Positions 48,772 to 60,600 are shown, counted from the first letter of the stretch. The stretch: DNA of 64,000 bases from Plecoglossus altivelis (GCA_036571765.1 BROE01000011.1:6942716-7006715), one strand, 5' to 3'. Notes: a model not told the origin generated them from the letters alone. Numbers and translations are program-made.

Positions 48772-51700
48772 TCAGATGTACCTGAGGAGCTGACACTCTT
48801 GATCCTGTGTGCCGTCAGACAGCTGCTGTTGCAAAAGAGGTCAGTCTTGCCTTCCAAGTCAGTGGATTCCATCATGTCTGACAGCGGCTTGGACGTATAA
48901 CACATAGTGCAAGGGGTAGGGGTCTTGCTCTTCTGCAAGACACACATGGATAAGAGATATGGAAACACCTAGCTATTTCTAGAAGCCTTAGGTTTAAGAC
49001 TACAAGAACGTTTTTCAGACTTGAGCTTGCCATATATTAGCGCTACCAGTTAACCTCTGTACTGACAGTTTACTGTTTCTCTTTGGATTACAGGCAGCAT
49101 AGTGGAATTACCTGTTTGAATGTGGCCTTGCAGGCAGCTTTGCAGAAGGTCTTGATGAGCTTGTCCACCTTCATCTGGGGACTGTTGTCTTGGCAGTAGG
49201 CTCCACAGTTCATACAGGTGTTCATGCACAGCTGTTTCGCAATGCGGAAACTCTTGAAACAGCTGTCACCACAGAGCTTATATACAACACCCTGGACTGT
49301 CACTTCATGTTGTGTCTGTGGACAAAGAGCAGAGGGCTACCATCACAAATGTCTTAAGGTCTTATTGAAAAGGAAGACAAAAGAGGTGGTATAGACAAAT
49401 TTCAACTTACAATGCGGGGGATTTTACAAAAGCTGCACTTATCAACAATGTTTGCAACGGCAGTGGTGAGAGTTGGGATGGAGGAGGAGAGGGTTAGTCC
49501 AGCAGTTTTCCTCTTAAAGTCAAAGGATGAGAGGCAGGTATTGCTGCAGAAGGCCTTCCTCGTTCCTGCCGCGTCCACGGGAGCCTTGATCATAGTCCTT
49601 AGACTGGTGATCTGCCTAACAAGTTGGAACAGAAACAAGTTAGTCATAAGCAACGAAACTGGTAAATAGGCAAATAATTCAAAAACATCTGAGAAATACA
49701 TTGTAAAAGTGTGTTGTAATCAACAACTGTGTAAACTTGGGTAAACAAATGTTTTAGGTAGAAAATAATTTCTTCATTCTTAAAGTCCCTCTTCAGGACT
49801 CACTTGAAGCAGTAGTGGCAGACTGTGTCGTCCGTGGGCTTGGAGGAAGGCAGGGGAGCAGGGACTGGTCTAGTGAGACAGGCAGTGGAGCAAAAGAGAG
49901 CGGAGGAACCCTTCTTTTGGTAGGCTGTCTGGCCCTTCAGAAGGGCCATCTTACAAGCTGCACAGGACATGCGTGTTGAAAGGGGGATATGAGGCAGGAT
50001 AGGGGGAACTGTTGCCATGGGAGGGTTGGGCACCAGAACAGGGCTGGCCATTGTCACTGGGAATAAAAAGAGAGTAAAACAACAAAGAAGGATGGAGAGA
50101 TAAAGGTGGAGAAGCAGGAAATAGTACAAGTAGGTATAAAAGTGGAAAGGTTTGATGGCTGAAGTTTGGGCAACACATTGTACCATGCGTCTTAGTGCAC
50201 TCACCACTGGACAAGGTGGCCCCTCCCACTGAGAAGACGGCACTGATTTTCAGATTGTCCTGGTAACAACGAAGAAAACAATATGTGAATACGTTTTAAA
50301 CAAAACGTCTAAAAACAACAACATAAACCATGCCTACCTCTGCTGTCTCAGGTTCATCCTTGACTTGTGCTGAGGTGGAGTAGGACACAAGGGCCTCGTC
50401 ATACTCCTCATCTACAGGCTCATCCTTGACCTTGACCTGGGGGGGAAGGCTCAGTTTACACTAAAGATGTTCCACATGTGATGACTAAGAGAGTATTATA
50501 GTTTAGACGTACTATTTTCAATAGTCTGTCATGGCCAGTGTACAAAAGCAGATCACTTGCCTTCTCAATCTGTTTGCTTAGTCCCAGTGAAACTTTGTTC
50601 TCCAGAGCGCCTGTGCAGTCTTTATCTGTAGAAGGCAAATGCCAGACAAAACAGGTATATTTATATAATGCAACAGTAACACAATTCAAAACGGGATAAG
50701 GGATTTAAAGTTTGAACATAGAGGAAGAAGGATGAGTGACTAGTCTCACCAGTGTCTTCAGATTGGGGATCCGCTTTGCTGGAGGAGGTGGAGCCTGACA
50801 GGAGGTCTGGGTGGGAATCTTCTCTAATGGACACTGAGTGTTGTGCAACATTGCAGTATATGGACAAAATAAGGAAAAAACTGCAGCATCATGGATAATA
50901 CTGTGGTGTGGTAACTGCATATTACACGAACAGTTTATAAATATGACTTGTATATTGTAAGGGTGGAGAGGACCCTTAAGGCTAGCCATTGTCAAGTACA
51001 TCTTTTGTGTTTTTACCTGCATTCACATCTGAGGGCATGGAATCACTGCTGTCTTCCACCATCATCTTCTTTTCACCATCCTCCTGCTCTTTGTTTTGGT
51101 CCATGATTTCATCAGTCCCTGTGTTTGTCCCCCCAATCATGTCAACCCCCATATCCAGAGAGCAAAAACCTAGGGAATCTACACTCCCCTTTAAGACCGA
51201 GCTAATTATTGGCATGCCCTTTATAGCCTCTTCGTTTCTTTTCCCATGCAACTCCTCCTCTCCATCTTCTCTCTGCTCATCATTCACCTCTGGCAGATTT
51301 TCGTCCTCCACCTTGATGGTGTTCACCTCCATCTCATCCAGAGCATCCTCTTGGGTCTCCATAGGAGAGGGAGTGTCCAGGGGTGTCCTGGCACCTGAGC
51401 AACGTGCCTCTCCTGCTGCCTGGAAGCCCACTGCTGTACCTGAATCATCTGAAGTCTGCAAGACGACCATGGTATCTGTTTCTTCTGCAGCTTGTGAGGT
51501 GACTGTACTGCTTGATTCACCTCCACCCTCAACTAATAGTGTTCCAGCTGTTTCTTCTTCAGGTTGTGACTGATCACCAATGTCTGCTTCTCTTGCCGAT
51601 TCAGACATGCCACTGACTGTTGCTATGGGATCAAGACGAAGCGTGGTCGGTTTAAACAGTTCTGGGCTCGATGTGTCTGAACTCACCGTAGGGGCCAACT

Positions 51701-52033
51701 TTAATGGACCTTTCTCTGAGTGTTCCTCCATTTCCTGGTGTGTACTTTCCTTGAGTTAAGGAAATAAATATTTGATTACATATACAATCTTGCTTATGGT
51801 GCATGATTATGATCACACATAAGGCATGTCCAATGTCTCCTAAATGTCAACAATCATCAAACAACATGCAGTGTTTGGCAGCAACAACCAACAAAACACA
51901 ATATTATACAGTTCCATGCTAACATAGATGTAAACACATGGGAGAACAAGAGTAGCTACGTTATTTCTATTAATCTATTTTTTAAGAATTTTCTTATTAC
52001 CTCCAACTGGGTCGTTCCCTTGGGCTCTATCAT
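41900..52033 (-). CDS. zmym4: Zinc finger MYM-type protein 4
   Basis: Twenty-eight coding exons join in frame to 4665 nt (1554 residues; human ZMYM4 is about 1548). Boundaries: 52001-52033, 51017-51749, 50750-50833, 50561-50625, 50338-50436, 50205-50259, 49804-50056, 49411-49615, 49112-49315, 48782-48932, 48356-48471, 48085-48273, 47766-47916, 47396-47568, 47135-47282, 46714-46845, 46567-46604, 46236-46380, 45953-46065, 45265-45458, 44949-45139, 44725-44840, 44149-44341, 43109-43260, 42915-43029, 42568-42816, 42253-42376, 41900-42143. The N-terminus (to about residue 356) is acidic and low-complexity, with two VKDE SUMO-type motifs. Nine or ten MYM/FCS zinc fingers follow (about 375-880, CxxC ... 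FCSxxC). A Pro/Val-rich linker comes next, then the C-terminal domain (about 1196-1554; KEDVLKCTTAELSFGLC, EEEYLWECKQLGAYSPIVLL, ERSCVPNSPLWFS), which the literature derives from Crypton tyrosine recombinases. It is a nuclear protein; the ending GDDSD and the fingers fit ZMYM4 rather than ZMYM2/3. Intron 4 has a GC donor. Confidence 0.96.
42820..42842 (+). repeat. zmym4: Poly(G) run next to zmym4 exon 26
   Basis: A G run interrupted once by T. On the sense strand it is a C run that serves as the polypyrimidine tract directly before the acceptor cacag|GC at 42816. Confidence 0.92.
43430..44060. repeat. Degenerate repeat-like sequence in zmym4 intron 23
   Basis: From 43430 to about 43680 imperfect copies of a unit like aaaagtcatcagtctcagacca recur. 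From 43740 to 44060 motifs such as atggaaatgcaaa, aatggcaatgca and aaggcaattcaat recur. The stretch is open for 83 codons on the plus strand. No family was recognised. Confidence 0.45.
48723..48770 (+). repeat. zmym4: (TG)24 microsatellite at a zmym4 donor
   Basis: Pure TG run of 48 bases. On the sense strand it is a CA run starting 11 bases inside the intron after exon 10 (donor at 48781). Confidence 0.97.
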
Positions 52034-52049
52034 AACATAGTAAGGGTAT

Positions 52050-52340
52050 AGCTACCTGGCAGAATCAATAGCGTGCTAGTGAAAGAGACGAACTGGTAGC
52101 AGCATAGCTATCTCTAAGCAACTGAAAAGCTGACCTAATATTTACGCCATCCACACGACACTTTAAAGACAGCTTGCAAAGTCGAGAGTTGATTATCAAA
52201 TGATGCGAGTATATTGGTATAGTGCAGAGTCTAAAGCATGTTTGCCATTTTTACATAAACAACGTGAACTCTGGTGTTAGCAAATGAATTTAGGCACTGC
52301 TTTGCAAGTGGCCCGAGATTCTCGCGCGCGTCCAAATAGC
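52050..52340 (-). promoter_or_regulatory. zmym4: zmym4 promoter area
   Basis: Upstream of the zmym4 ATG the most CpG-rich spot is around 52313-52335 (gagattctcgcgcgcgtcc), resembling the TCTCGCGAGA class of housekeeping promoter elements. No TATA box is clear. The transcript start is not fixed. Confidence 0.4.
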
Positions 52341-52841
52341 CATGTTGCCAGGTTACTTTCGGAAAAACCCGCACTTACAACCGAAATAAGCATTTTGCTG
52401 GAAATCAACGAGTATTTAATGGTACAAAATATAAAACTGCAAACAATATTAGTGGTAGTACTACAGTACGAAAGGAAGAAAGTTTATGCGAGGTACAGAA
52501 TTAATATATGAATACATGAATGTATATGTACAAATACTCCACTATAAGGAATATTTTTTAGCAATTATTTTTCCACTTAAAACGTATTCAAATACTGAAA
52601 GGTGGCTTAAAGCATATCTACTCTTTTTAATGAAAAATGTTGGACGCTATGAATAGTTAAATATGCAAATAACAAAGGCCACGTGCATGACCCCCAACAG
52701 CTGCTTGGCTAAGACATAGAACGCAGCCGCAAACTAAACGCTAACGTAATCAAGTAGGAGCTCAAAACACGTGACTTCACTGTTTATACCGCCATTTTGG
52801 CAGTAAAGTCGAGTCAAAAGTCAAAGATGCACCATTCTTAC

Positions 52842-52847
52842 TTTATT
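52842..52847 (-). terminator. Poly(A) signal AATAAA of the THAP gene
   Basis: AATAAA on the minus strand 45 bases past the THAP gene stop codon, embedded in AT-rich sequence. Confidence 0.6.
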
Positions 52848-52891
52848 GCGCAAGTTGTGTTATATACATGCCTAATAAGTGCCTAATATTT

Positions 52892-53806
52892 CTATACTGA
52901 AATAATGTCTGCATTATAATGATTATTTCTATGATGATTTTTCATTAGGCTATTAGGTGCCACCTCAGCTCTTGGTGTACAGCGCTTGGTGGGAGCAGCG
53001 GCACTGTTTTCTTTCACCTGGTGTGCAGTGGGACGCCTGTTGAATTCTGAACAGTCTGTTAGATCCATTACTCCTGCAGCTGATGGCTTTTTTGATTTCT
53101 CTATTCTTTGAAGGTTGCTCTTCTGTCTTCTTTTTCTCTTCTCCGGGGATGTAACATAATTGAAGATTGAAGGAACGTAGTCAGGTGACCTAGGGTTGTC
53201 ACTCTTTTTCCCTAAAACTCAACATGAACAAATCGTAAATGTCCCCACAATTTTAATAAGTGTGTGGCTTCTTTTAGGTTTGCTAACATTGGCCTTTGTA
53301 GTCCAAACACACTCCATGCCATATTGTATAGGTAGACCTTTGTATATAAACTAACGGTTGTGGTTAGAAAGCAATACAGCTAGAGCTACGGACGAAAAGT
53401 GCGCAAAATTTCCCTATATCTCGTAAAAACTAGGCTAATATAATTATTTAAATATTTTCCACCAGGAAATTTGTAATAGTTCTGGTGTACGGTATTTCAA
53501 TCAAAATCACAATACTTTTTCCTAAACTTAACCAGTTGTTTGGCTGTACCCCTGTTAGCCTCAACCGTTGGAAACCGTTTAGCCTGCGATAATTCTGTTA
53601 CCTGATATGAAGTGGTCACAGCATAATCGAAATCCATTGTTTGTGGGCTCCCATTGCTCGTGTTTATTCTGTCTTTTTCTGGCTAGTTTTATGGCTGCGA
53701 TCCATTTACTTCTTCTCTCGGGATCTTTAGGAATTCTATAAAAAGCTCTCCCTTTATCTTTTTCCCGATGGTTCTGGCATCCCGGCGCACAGCAACTATC
53801 CACCAT
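52892..53806 (-). CDS. Small THAP-domain protein
   Basis: Two exons, 53602-53806 and 52892-53211, join in phase 1 (TATCAG|GTAACAG to gagttttag|GGAAAA) to 525 nt (174 residues). Residues 1-83 form a complete THAP zinc finger, a C2CH DNA-binding fold. They begin MVDSCCAPGCQNHREKDKG, followed by FYRIPKDPERRSKWIAAIKL, the invariant Pro of EPT, then LCCDHFISG and the closing DYVPSIF box (the AVPTIF position). The zinc ligands are C5, C10 and the Cys and His of CCDH. The splice falls inside the domain, between FISG and KKSDNP. The tail is basic (EKRKRRQKSNLQRIEKSKK, a likely nuclear localisation signal), with no coiled coil and no HCF-1 motif seen. The orthologue among THAP genes is not recognised. 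The ATG has a favourable context (aacATGG). A further 3' exon is possible but not needed, because AATAAA follows shortly. Confidence 0.82.
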
Positions 53807-53922
53807 GTTGAATCAATTACGTTTGATGAAAAAGCCGAGGAGATACTAAGGTAACTAACTCATAATAACTCTTGTCTGCCTCAGCTCTGACTCTGGCGCT
53901 CCACTAGGCTCTCCACTTTCCT

Positions 53923-53977
53923 GCCAAAATGGTGGTATTTTGATATGACTGGTGCATGCTGGGATTGTGTGACGTCA
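53923..53977 (-). promoter_or_regulatory. Compact promoter of the THAP gene: YY1, ZNF143-like and CRE sites
   Basis: Within 55 bases and about 120-170 bases upstream of the THAP ATG lie ccaaaatggtgg (YY1-like, from 53924), gcatgctgggattgtg (53954-53969; reverse complement resembles the ZNF143/SBS core caatcccagcatgc) and a perfect CRE, tgacgtca (53970-53977). The motif assignments are by eye. Confidence 0.5.
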
Positions 53978-55660
53978 ACTGCAGGAGAAAGAATTATCTT
54001 GAGTGTTGGTCAGTGAAAGACATGCATACAACTGACTGCAGCCCGCTGATGCAGTCTCAGGATAAGTAGTTGGCACAACATCACATTTGACCGTAATGTC
54101 TTTGGAAAACCCATTCACATTTGCAAATGGTTATGGAAACATGCTTTCCTGAAATTACCACTGCTCACCACTGTCTGTCCATCCAATCCAAATCCAAAAC
54201 TGTTTTAGCAGCACTGTGGGATTTTGGGGTATATAGTGTAACGAAACCGTAGAGTACGGTTTACATCCTGTAACTGCACACTCTACCACGCTAGCTGTCA
54301 GTTAGCTCGTATAATAATTTACTAACTTTGATACTGCACTCTCAAGAATCTGTCTGACATTTGGAGTGTTTTCATGCTGAGGTTCAAATTGATGAAAGTG
54401 GTGAATCCATAGTTTAAATCACATAATACACATTAAATATTACATTTTAAATACATGTTTTGTATGAGCTTTTTGTGAAATTATTTTGGAAAAACATCAC
54501 CGAAAAACATCACCTAATAAATCACCTATCATATGATGACACTCCCCAGCGTGTCAACATGATCAAACTGCAGCAGAAGTCCTTTTAATGAGAACCTCAT
54601 TGTCACATTTGGACATTTTTGAGAGGTATCCATGATCTGCAGAACACAAACCCAAATGTGTGGGTATATGAATAATTGTGTTCATTATAAGTGGTAATAT
54701 ATAACAGAAAATAGTAAGTAGCCTGCTGGCTAAATTTGTCACTGACCTTTTAAGTCATTATCATAATGTGATTACAGAAGGGCGTTAGGCCCTTCATCCA
54801 CGTCTTTGTTGAAATCATGTATTTTCTTTACAGCTTGGTTGAGGAGTTGTGGTCCTATGATTTTCGTATGTGTTGGCAATACAATGGTTTTCACATGTAT
54901 AACTTAAACCCCACCTTCTGCACTGCCAGTTACTCCAACATTTATCTTCAATAAAAACCATACCCACTATGGCAGCCAGTGTATCGCATCATCATAGCTT
55001 ATGAATAGGCTTACTTGGCTTTATTAGCTGAACACACTATATTTGCTCACCTGTACATTCTTCTTTCTCCCTTTCCTAGGCAAGATTTGCAGGTGTCTTT
55101 CAAAATCTGAAATCCTTTGCAACAACCACAAAAACAATTTAGCAGATCAGCAAAAACTTGCTACAGTAAGGACAATACATGCTTGCAACAGATAGTTTTC
55201 TTATTTTTCTTGACTAAATTGCTATTCATTTTTCTCTGGGCTCTTTAGAGTGGCATGTTGCATCCAGTCAGCTACGAAAGTATTCTATCAACCCATTCCA
55301 TTTTGAGTTAATGGCTGTTCCAGCGCAGTTTCAACGGTTCCAATCCAAAGGAGAAGGGTCCAATTGCAGAACTCCTTCCCTCCTCAGGCTCCTGAAAGCA
55401 GAACTATCCCCTCAGGCCCTTTTAAACCAGACTCTCTCCCCTTGCTAGCACTTGCTGCTTAACTTGAAGCAGAGGCCCTGTTGAATCTTGATGGTATTGC
55501 GTTTGTGATTTGGTACACTGCATTGATTGCTGATTTTATTTGACAAGTCTGGGAATCCATGGGCCAGTGAATGAGGCACCCTATCATTTGGCCCAACACT
55601 TTTGTGTCCTTGTGTGTGTGAATGTTAGAGATAGAAAAAGAGCAAGAAAGAGATCAATTC
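53978..55660. other. Intergenic DNA between the THAP gene and the next gene; nothing recognised
   Basis: AT-rich unique sequence without splice-flanked open frames or identifiable repeats. Confidence 0.5.
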
Positions 55661-55670
55661 TACTAGTTGT

Positions 55671-55676
55671 TTTATT
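55671..55676 (-). terminator. Poly(A) signal AATAAA of the unrecognised gene
   Basis: AATAAA on the minus strand about 280 bases past the stop at 55957. Confidence 0.5.
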
Positions 55677-55956
55677 AAACAAACATGTTACAACTGCTGA
55701 ATACGAGAAGTGTAGTGAGTTTACAACATTAATATGAGATACAAAAGGATTTTTGTGTCAACTGTTATAGACGTTTGTGTAAGATAATGTTCCTTTCTAA
55801 CACAAATGTTCATAACACAAGCGTCATATCAAGTGTATGTTTAACTAAATATCACTTTCCCAGTGCCATTTAATATGATAATAATGTGACTTAATTGATG
55901 TTCAATCCCCAATTAATCTGATAGGACAGTATATCTTCAGTTCATTTTAGCTGTAG

Positions 55957-57571
55957 TCATGGTGCCTTGGGTTTAGACAAGGCTGCCCTCTGCTGGATTT
56001 TTAAGGAAGTGATCTTACTATCCAGCTCATCCATGAACCCCTCATCCACCGATTCACTGTCCACTTCTTCTTCATCCCCAGCTCCTTCTATAGGAAGGAA
56101 TATGTGAAGCTGTGTACGTACTGGAGCAGGGGCAATGCGGGAGGGTACGGGCTGCTGGCTGCTGGGGAGACAAGGCTTCCCCCTAACAGTCAGAGCCTGT
56201 CCTTGTGACGAGTGTCGGTACTGCAGGATCAGAGGCCGAAGTTCGCTCTTCTCTGAAGTCAGGGTAAGGCTCTGAGAACCAGGCTTGACCACCAGCTTGG
56301 GGTTAGGTCTGATGGGCTGGGAAAAGTGGGTGTAGACAGGTCTGCAGCTCTCAGTGGGGTTCTGTGCTTTGATGTGAATCTGGCTCTGACCTCCAGGGTC
56401 ACATGACCTGCAGAGAGGCAGGGGAGAGGGTTGTCTGCGTAGAGGCGGACGGCAGTTGCGGGAGAAGCCCTCGAATACTGCTCGTTCTCCCGGGGTGAAG
56501 AGAGAAGGTTCACTAATGCTGTGTGGAGATAGAGAGAGCACAGAGAATGAGGGGAGGTTGGAGAATGGGGAAAATTGGTAGAGAAGAGCCAAGAGGAAAG
56601 AGGCAGATCTAGTTATCTTGACCACCTCTTCAATCAACTGTGCTTGACATGGATATATTGAATGCCTCAATTTCCTTGCACTTCCTTCAGCTTGAAAGCA
56701 TTCTGACAGTTAGCTGTGCCAGGTTAAGGTCATGCCATCTGATAGACCGACAGAGAGAGAGGAAGGAAGGTGTGGTGTGTTTCCATACATGAGGCGTGGG
56801 AGCAAAGTGCCACGCTCAGGTTTCTCCCTCCTGCTCCAACCCTCCTTTCAGAAACACTACTCTGTATAACCAAGGAAATTCAGCATCACACTACATGCTT
56901 ACTGTTGTGAATAGGAACAGATCGTCTTCCCTCACCTGAGATTTATGGCTGGCAGGCTGTTCTGTAGTCAAAACAAACTAAAGGGAAGGAGTGTTCTGGT
57001 GGCAAGAGGGATGTCTGAGGGGCAAAAAGGAAGGACTCGAGCAGTGTCATTGACTGCAAAAGACTCAAATTTCCTGGATTTCGATCAGGATTTTAAGTTC
57101 AGCCAAATAAACCTTTAATTGACTCCAAAATAAAACAATTCCTGTCCTCCAATTGAGGGATCCTAAAAGCCCATTCTTGATCCTTACAGAAATACTAAAT
57201 TTACAATGACCACCTAAAATGTTCTGCTATAGCTGACAGTAAATGTTTGTTCCGTCATCTATTCTCTTACTCTGAAGCACCGCTTCTTCGCTTTATACCA
57301 TGGTGCTGTAGCGACATAGTACATGTCTATGTGGAGTAATATCACCTTACCTGAGTGGAGTGATGGTGGTCTGCCTGCGGGGGGGCTTGCCTGCAGCCAA
57401 AGAAGGCAGTCTGAGTGGGTCCCTGGGTCGGGCCCCCGTGACTGAGAGCAGGGGTGGTCCGGAGCTGGACAGAAGGTAGGTCCGGACCAGGGCCCGGCTC
57501 CTCTGCATGGCCTTGTGGTGCCACAGTCTGCTGGTGCCCAGGCCTGGAGGGGCACCAGCCTCCGAGCTCAT
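55957..57571 (-). CDS. Unrecognised protein, Pro/Ser-rich with acidic C-terminal segment
   Basis: Two coding exons, 57351-57571 and 55957-56518, join in frame (CCACTCAG|GTAAGG to ctccacacag|CATTAG) to 783 nt (260 residues). The first exon begins at an acceptor at 57662 (ggttgcag|GCC). An in-frame TGA lies upstream of the ATG (MSSEAGAPPGLG), so earlier exons are non-coding or the start is alternative. Visible parts are: a basic Pro/Arg-rich N-terminal third (ARPRDPLRLPSLAAGKPPRR), SLFTPGERAVFEGFSRNCRP, a Pro/Gln middle, an isolated QLHIFLPIEG, an acidic run DEEEVDSESVDEGFMDELD and a short Lys/Gln helix-like end. There is no signal peptide, membrane helix or zinc finger. I do not recognise the family. 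Coding is supported by the conserved frame across the junction and the long open second exon. Non-coding upstream exons may lie at 58255-58442, 59206-59257 and near 61561. Confidence 0.62.
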
Positions 57572-57661
57572 CTCTCCCCTCCACAGAACCAGACTTCAGA
57601 AACTGATCAAACACACTCGAACTCTGCTGTCCCACACTGAGTGCACTGGCACCCCTGGGGG

Positions 57662-60600
57662 CCTGCAACCAGCCAGTTGAGGTTATCAATCATGCATGCA
57701 CATGAAAGATGCATTAGAGAGGCTGGTCTCTCTAGGTCGTTGAGACACCACTACCTACATACGTTGCCCCCTCCCTTTCCCTGTTCCTCAGGTCAGCTTA
57801 CACAGGCAGGTGGTACATAGATGGACAGGGGCAAGTGGATATGGGACTTTCAGGAAATCTGATGAGTGTTATCTATAGCACATGCACAATGTAGCATTTT
57901 TTCCTAAATAAAGTTGCAAGTATCAAGTCTGGGAGGCTTCTGTGCATGCCAGAACCATGTTCATTAATTTTCTTCAGCTGTTCGCAGCTGGAATGTTTCT
58001 TTCAAAATAGGCAACGTGTTAATACTTGACAATTGAAATTTGATAAACGCTATGCCCCATAAAGATGAATGTATCGTTGTAGGGCAAAAAATATTTCAGT
58101 TACATAACTCCTAGTGAATCTTTCAGTACCAGCCACCATGTCTGAAATCAGTAACTCAACTTCTTTATGGTATTAAGTCCCCTCATCAATTAATAAGCTA
58201 AAATCATTTTCTGGAACAAATACCACAAGACTCGTGCTTATACAGACACTTTACCCATCAGTAACCAAAGCCACATAGAGGAGAGTGCCAGGGTGCAACG
58301 TAGGTCAGGCCAAACAAAACCAACCCACATTTTGGCTGTCTTCTTAGGCCTGACTGTCTCAGCTTGCAGCCTCCCTAACACAGAGTCTGGACCTTCTCCA
58401 GGGTTGACAGCCAACCCACAGGATGCCGACATGATCCGGCCCCTGGGAAACAAGGCACCTTGGCCTTCACTGTAACTGGACAATACTTCAACATGACAAA
58501 CAAGTTGTGCCAGTCTGAAGTATAACAGGCTGAGAGAGTTGAAAGTAGATCTACAGGTCATTTCTACGCAGTTTGAAGGCTTGACAACTTAAATGATTAG
58601 GCTACCAACGGGCTGAATTGATAACATGACTCATTTCCTACGCCTAAAAAGATACTAATTACTCAAATACATGTAATACAATAAAAAGACCAATCCCAGT
58701 TTACATTTTTTATTGCGAAACTGCAGAAAAGTTTTCATTGGATGTCACACTTCATTGAAAGAACACTTCCTCTTGTACTCTGGAGTGCCACGTGCTCCAC
58801 CTACACATCAGGACTCTGAAGAGTAAACGAAGAAAATATAGGAATCACAAAAGAGACATGACTTGCACAGGTATAAGTGTTACTGAGTGCAAGTACTTGT
58901 TTGTGGTCAATTTTGATGTCCTACACCATGACATTCCAGTTGAGAAATACCACCTACCGTTCAGCAGCCGTCCAGCCACGGCCTACGGACATCATCGTGG
59001 TGATCTTTGCTTGGGTTTATACAGACATCAGTCTTCTGTTATTCTGCATTGACAGAACATTAGTTTAGAATTTACACTACAGCCAGGTTGAACAGAGAAC
59101 ATGTCCAATAACTGATTTATGTGGTTGGTTTTTGCCATCTAGTATATGACATGGATCATATTCAAGGGAGACTAAAGAATAAGTAGGTTGATGAAGGCAA
59201 CTTACCATGTGAGAGACAGGCAGTCACTTCTCAGCCTCCCTCTATCACTTGAGTCTCCTGTGGTAAGACACACACAATGAGAGTGGAGCATGAACAAGGT
59301 CTACAAAGCCCCTAAGATTCTACTTTAGTGTTTGTGTACATGTATGCATGTTGGATAGTTAATCTACAAATGCAGTCATTCGAGTTGAATATTTAGGATA
59401 GACATGGCTACATGGGACTACCATAAAAAGTAAAAAAGGGATTCAGTGAATGTGTCTATGAATATAATTTAACAAAATTGCATACTACAAAATAGATGAG
59501 TAGGCAAAAATGGTTCAGAGTAACCTTCAGCCATGTTGGGGAAAAAAATTGTTTGAGAGAGGTGAAAGAGAGGTGAGAGAACTAGAGGTGAAGGTAAGCT
59601 TGACTTGATGGACTGAGACACTTCAGAAATGCTGTTACTGCAAAAACCCTAAAAGGGTTTAGGAGTTACATCAAAGCCATTTCACCTTAATACATCAGGA
59701 TGGCTATTTGCGGAGTTGATGGATCACTCTGGCAGAACGCGTTTAGGGACAGGAGGGGGGTAGCCGTGTGGGGGTGGGGGGTGGGGATGGGCATCGGCCC
59801 AGCGGTGGAGGCCAAGAAGCCTGGAGGGAAGTTCTGGCACCACACTCTGACTCTGGAGTTAGGAGAAGCTGCCATACCACTCAAGAAGTAAAGGCTATGG
59901 GTGGGGAATGGATCACAGTGCAGACAGTAGGTAGCCCGGTGGGGGCTGCATTGATTGCTCACGGTGCTCGATGTACACATAGGATTTAGTCCTGAAGACC
60001 AGCTGCTACAGACTCAATACACACTTTTTAAGCTCCAGACAACAGTTCACATACAAGTCACATGGAAGGTTTGTCACAAGTTCCGGTGAAACATTACAAA
60101 TTGGCTGGCCGGTCACTGGCTTAAAATATATTATAAAAGTAGAATATATTATAAAAGTAAAGATCAACAGGATAAATTGATAAGTGTGTCAGGAAAGAAG
60201 TCCATACGGATCGAGAGAAAAATACATCCTGGCCACATTATGAGCTAGTAGCCACATAGTTTAACAAGTATGAAAAGTCTCAAGCCCAGTGTCTCCCACC
60301 CATTCATCCACCCTCCCTCCTCCCCACACTGACAGAGGCCATCACTGCCATCTCCTAATAGCTGAAAAATCCAAGAAAATACACCCAGTTATCAGAATTC
60401 TGACATGCTCACACAGGTTTCAGAATGACAAAATGGCGGTGATCAGGGTTGCTGGCCTATTATATCTGAAGTTTTGCGTCTTATGAAGCAGTATGGTACA
60501 GGAAATTCAATGATAACTTGAAATCAATCACTTAGCTCTCCTGATATCAATCAAGGCGTTTAAAGCAGAGAGGTCTTGATTGTTATTAATCCTGTAGAGC

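Noticed and set aside
48960..49100. Possible extra zmym4 exon between exons 9 and 10
   Set aside because: Exon 9 (ends 49112) and exon 10 (starts at 48932) have no compatible MYM-coding stretch between them, and the phases already match.
50989..51573. Plus-strand 194-codon frame
   Set aside because: It is the antisense shadow of zmym4 exon 2, low-complexity Ser-rich; the sense frame joins the MYM finger exons in phase.
58238..58561. 107-codon minus frame as the N-terminus of the unrecognised gene
   Set aside because: Joining its donor (58255) to the acceptor at 57662 reaches a stop within about 20 codons in the carried frame, and the main frame has its own upstream TGA.
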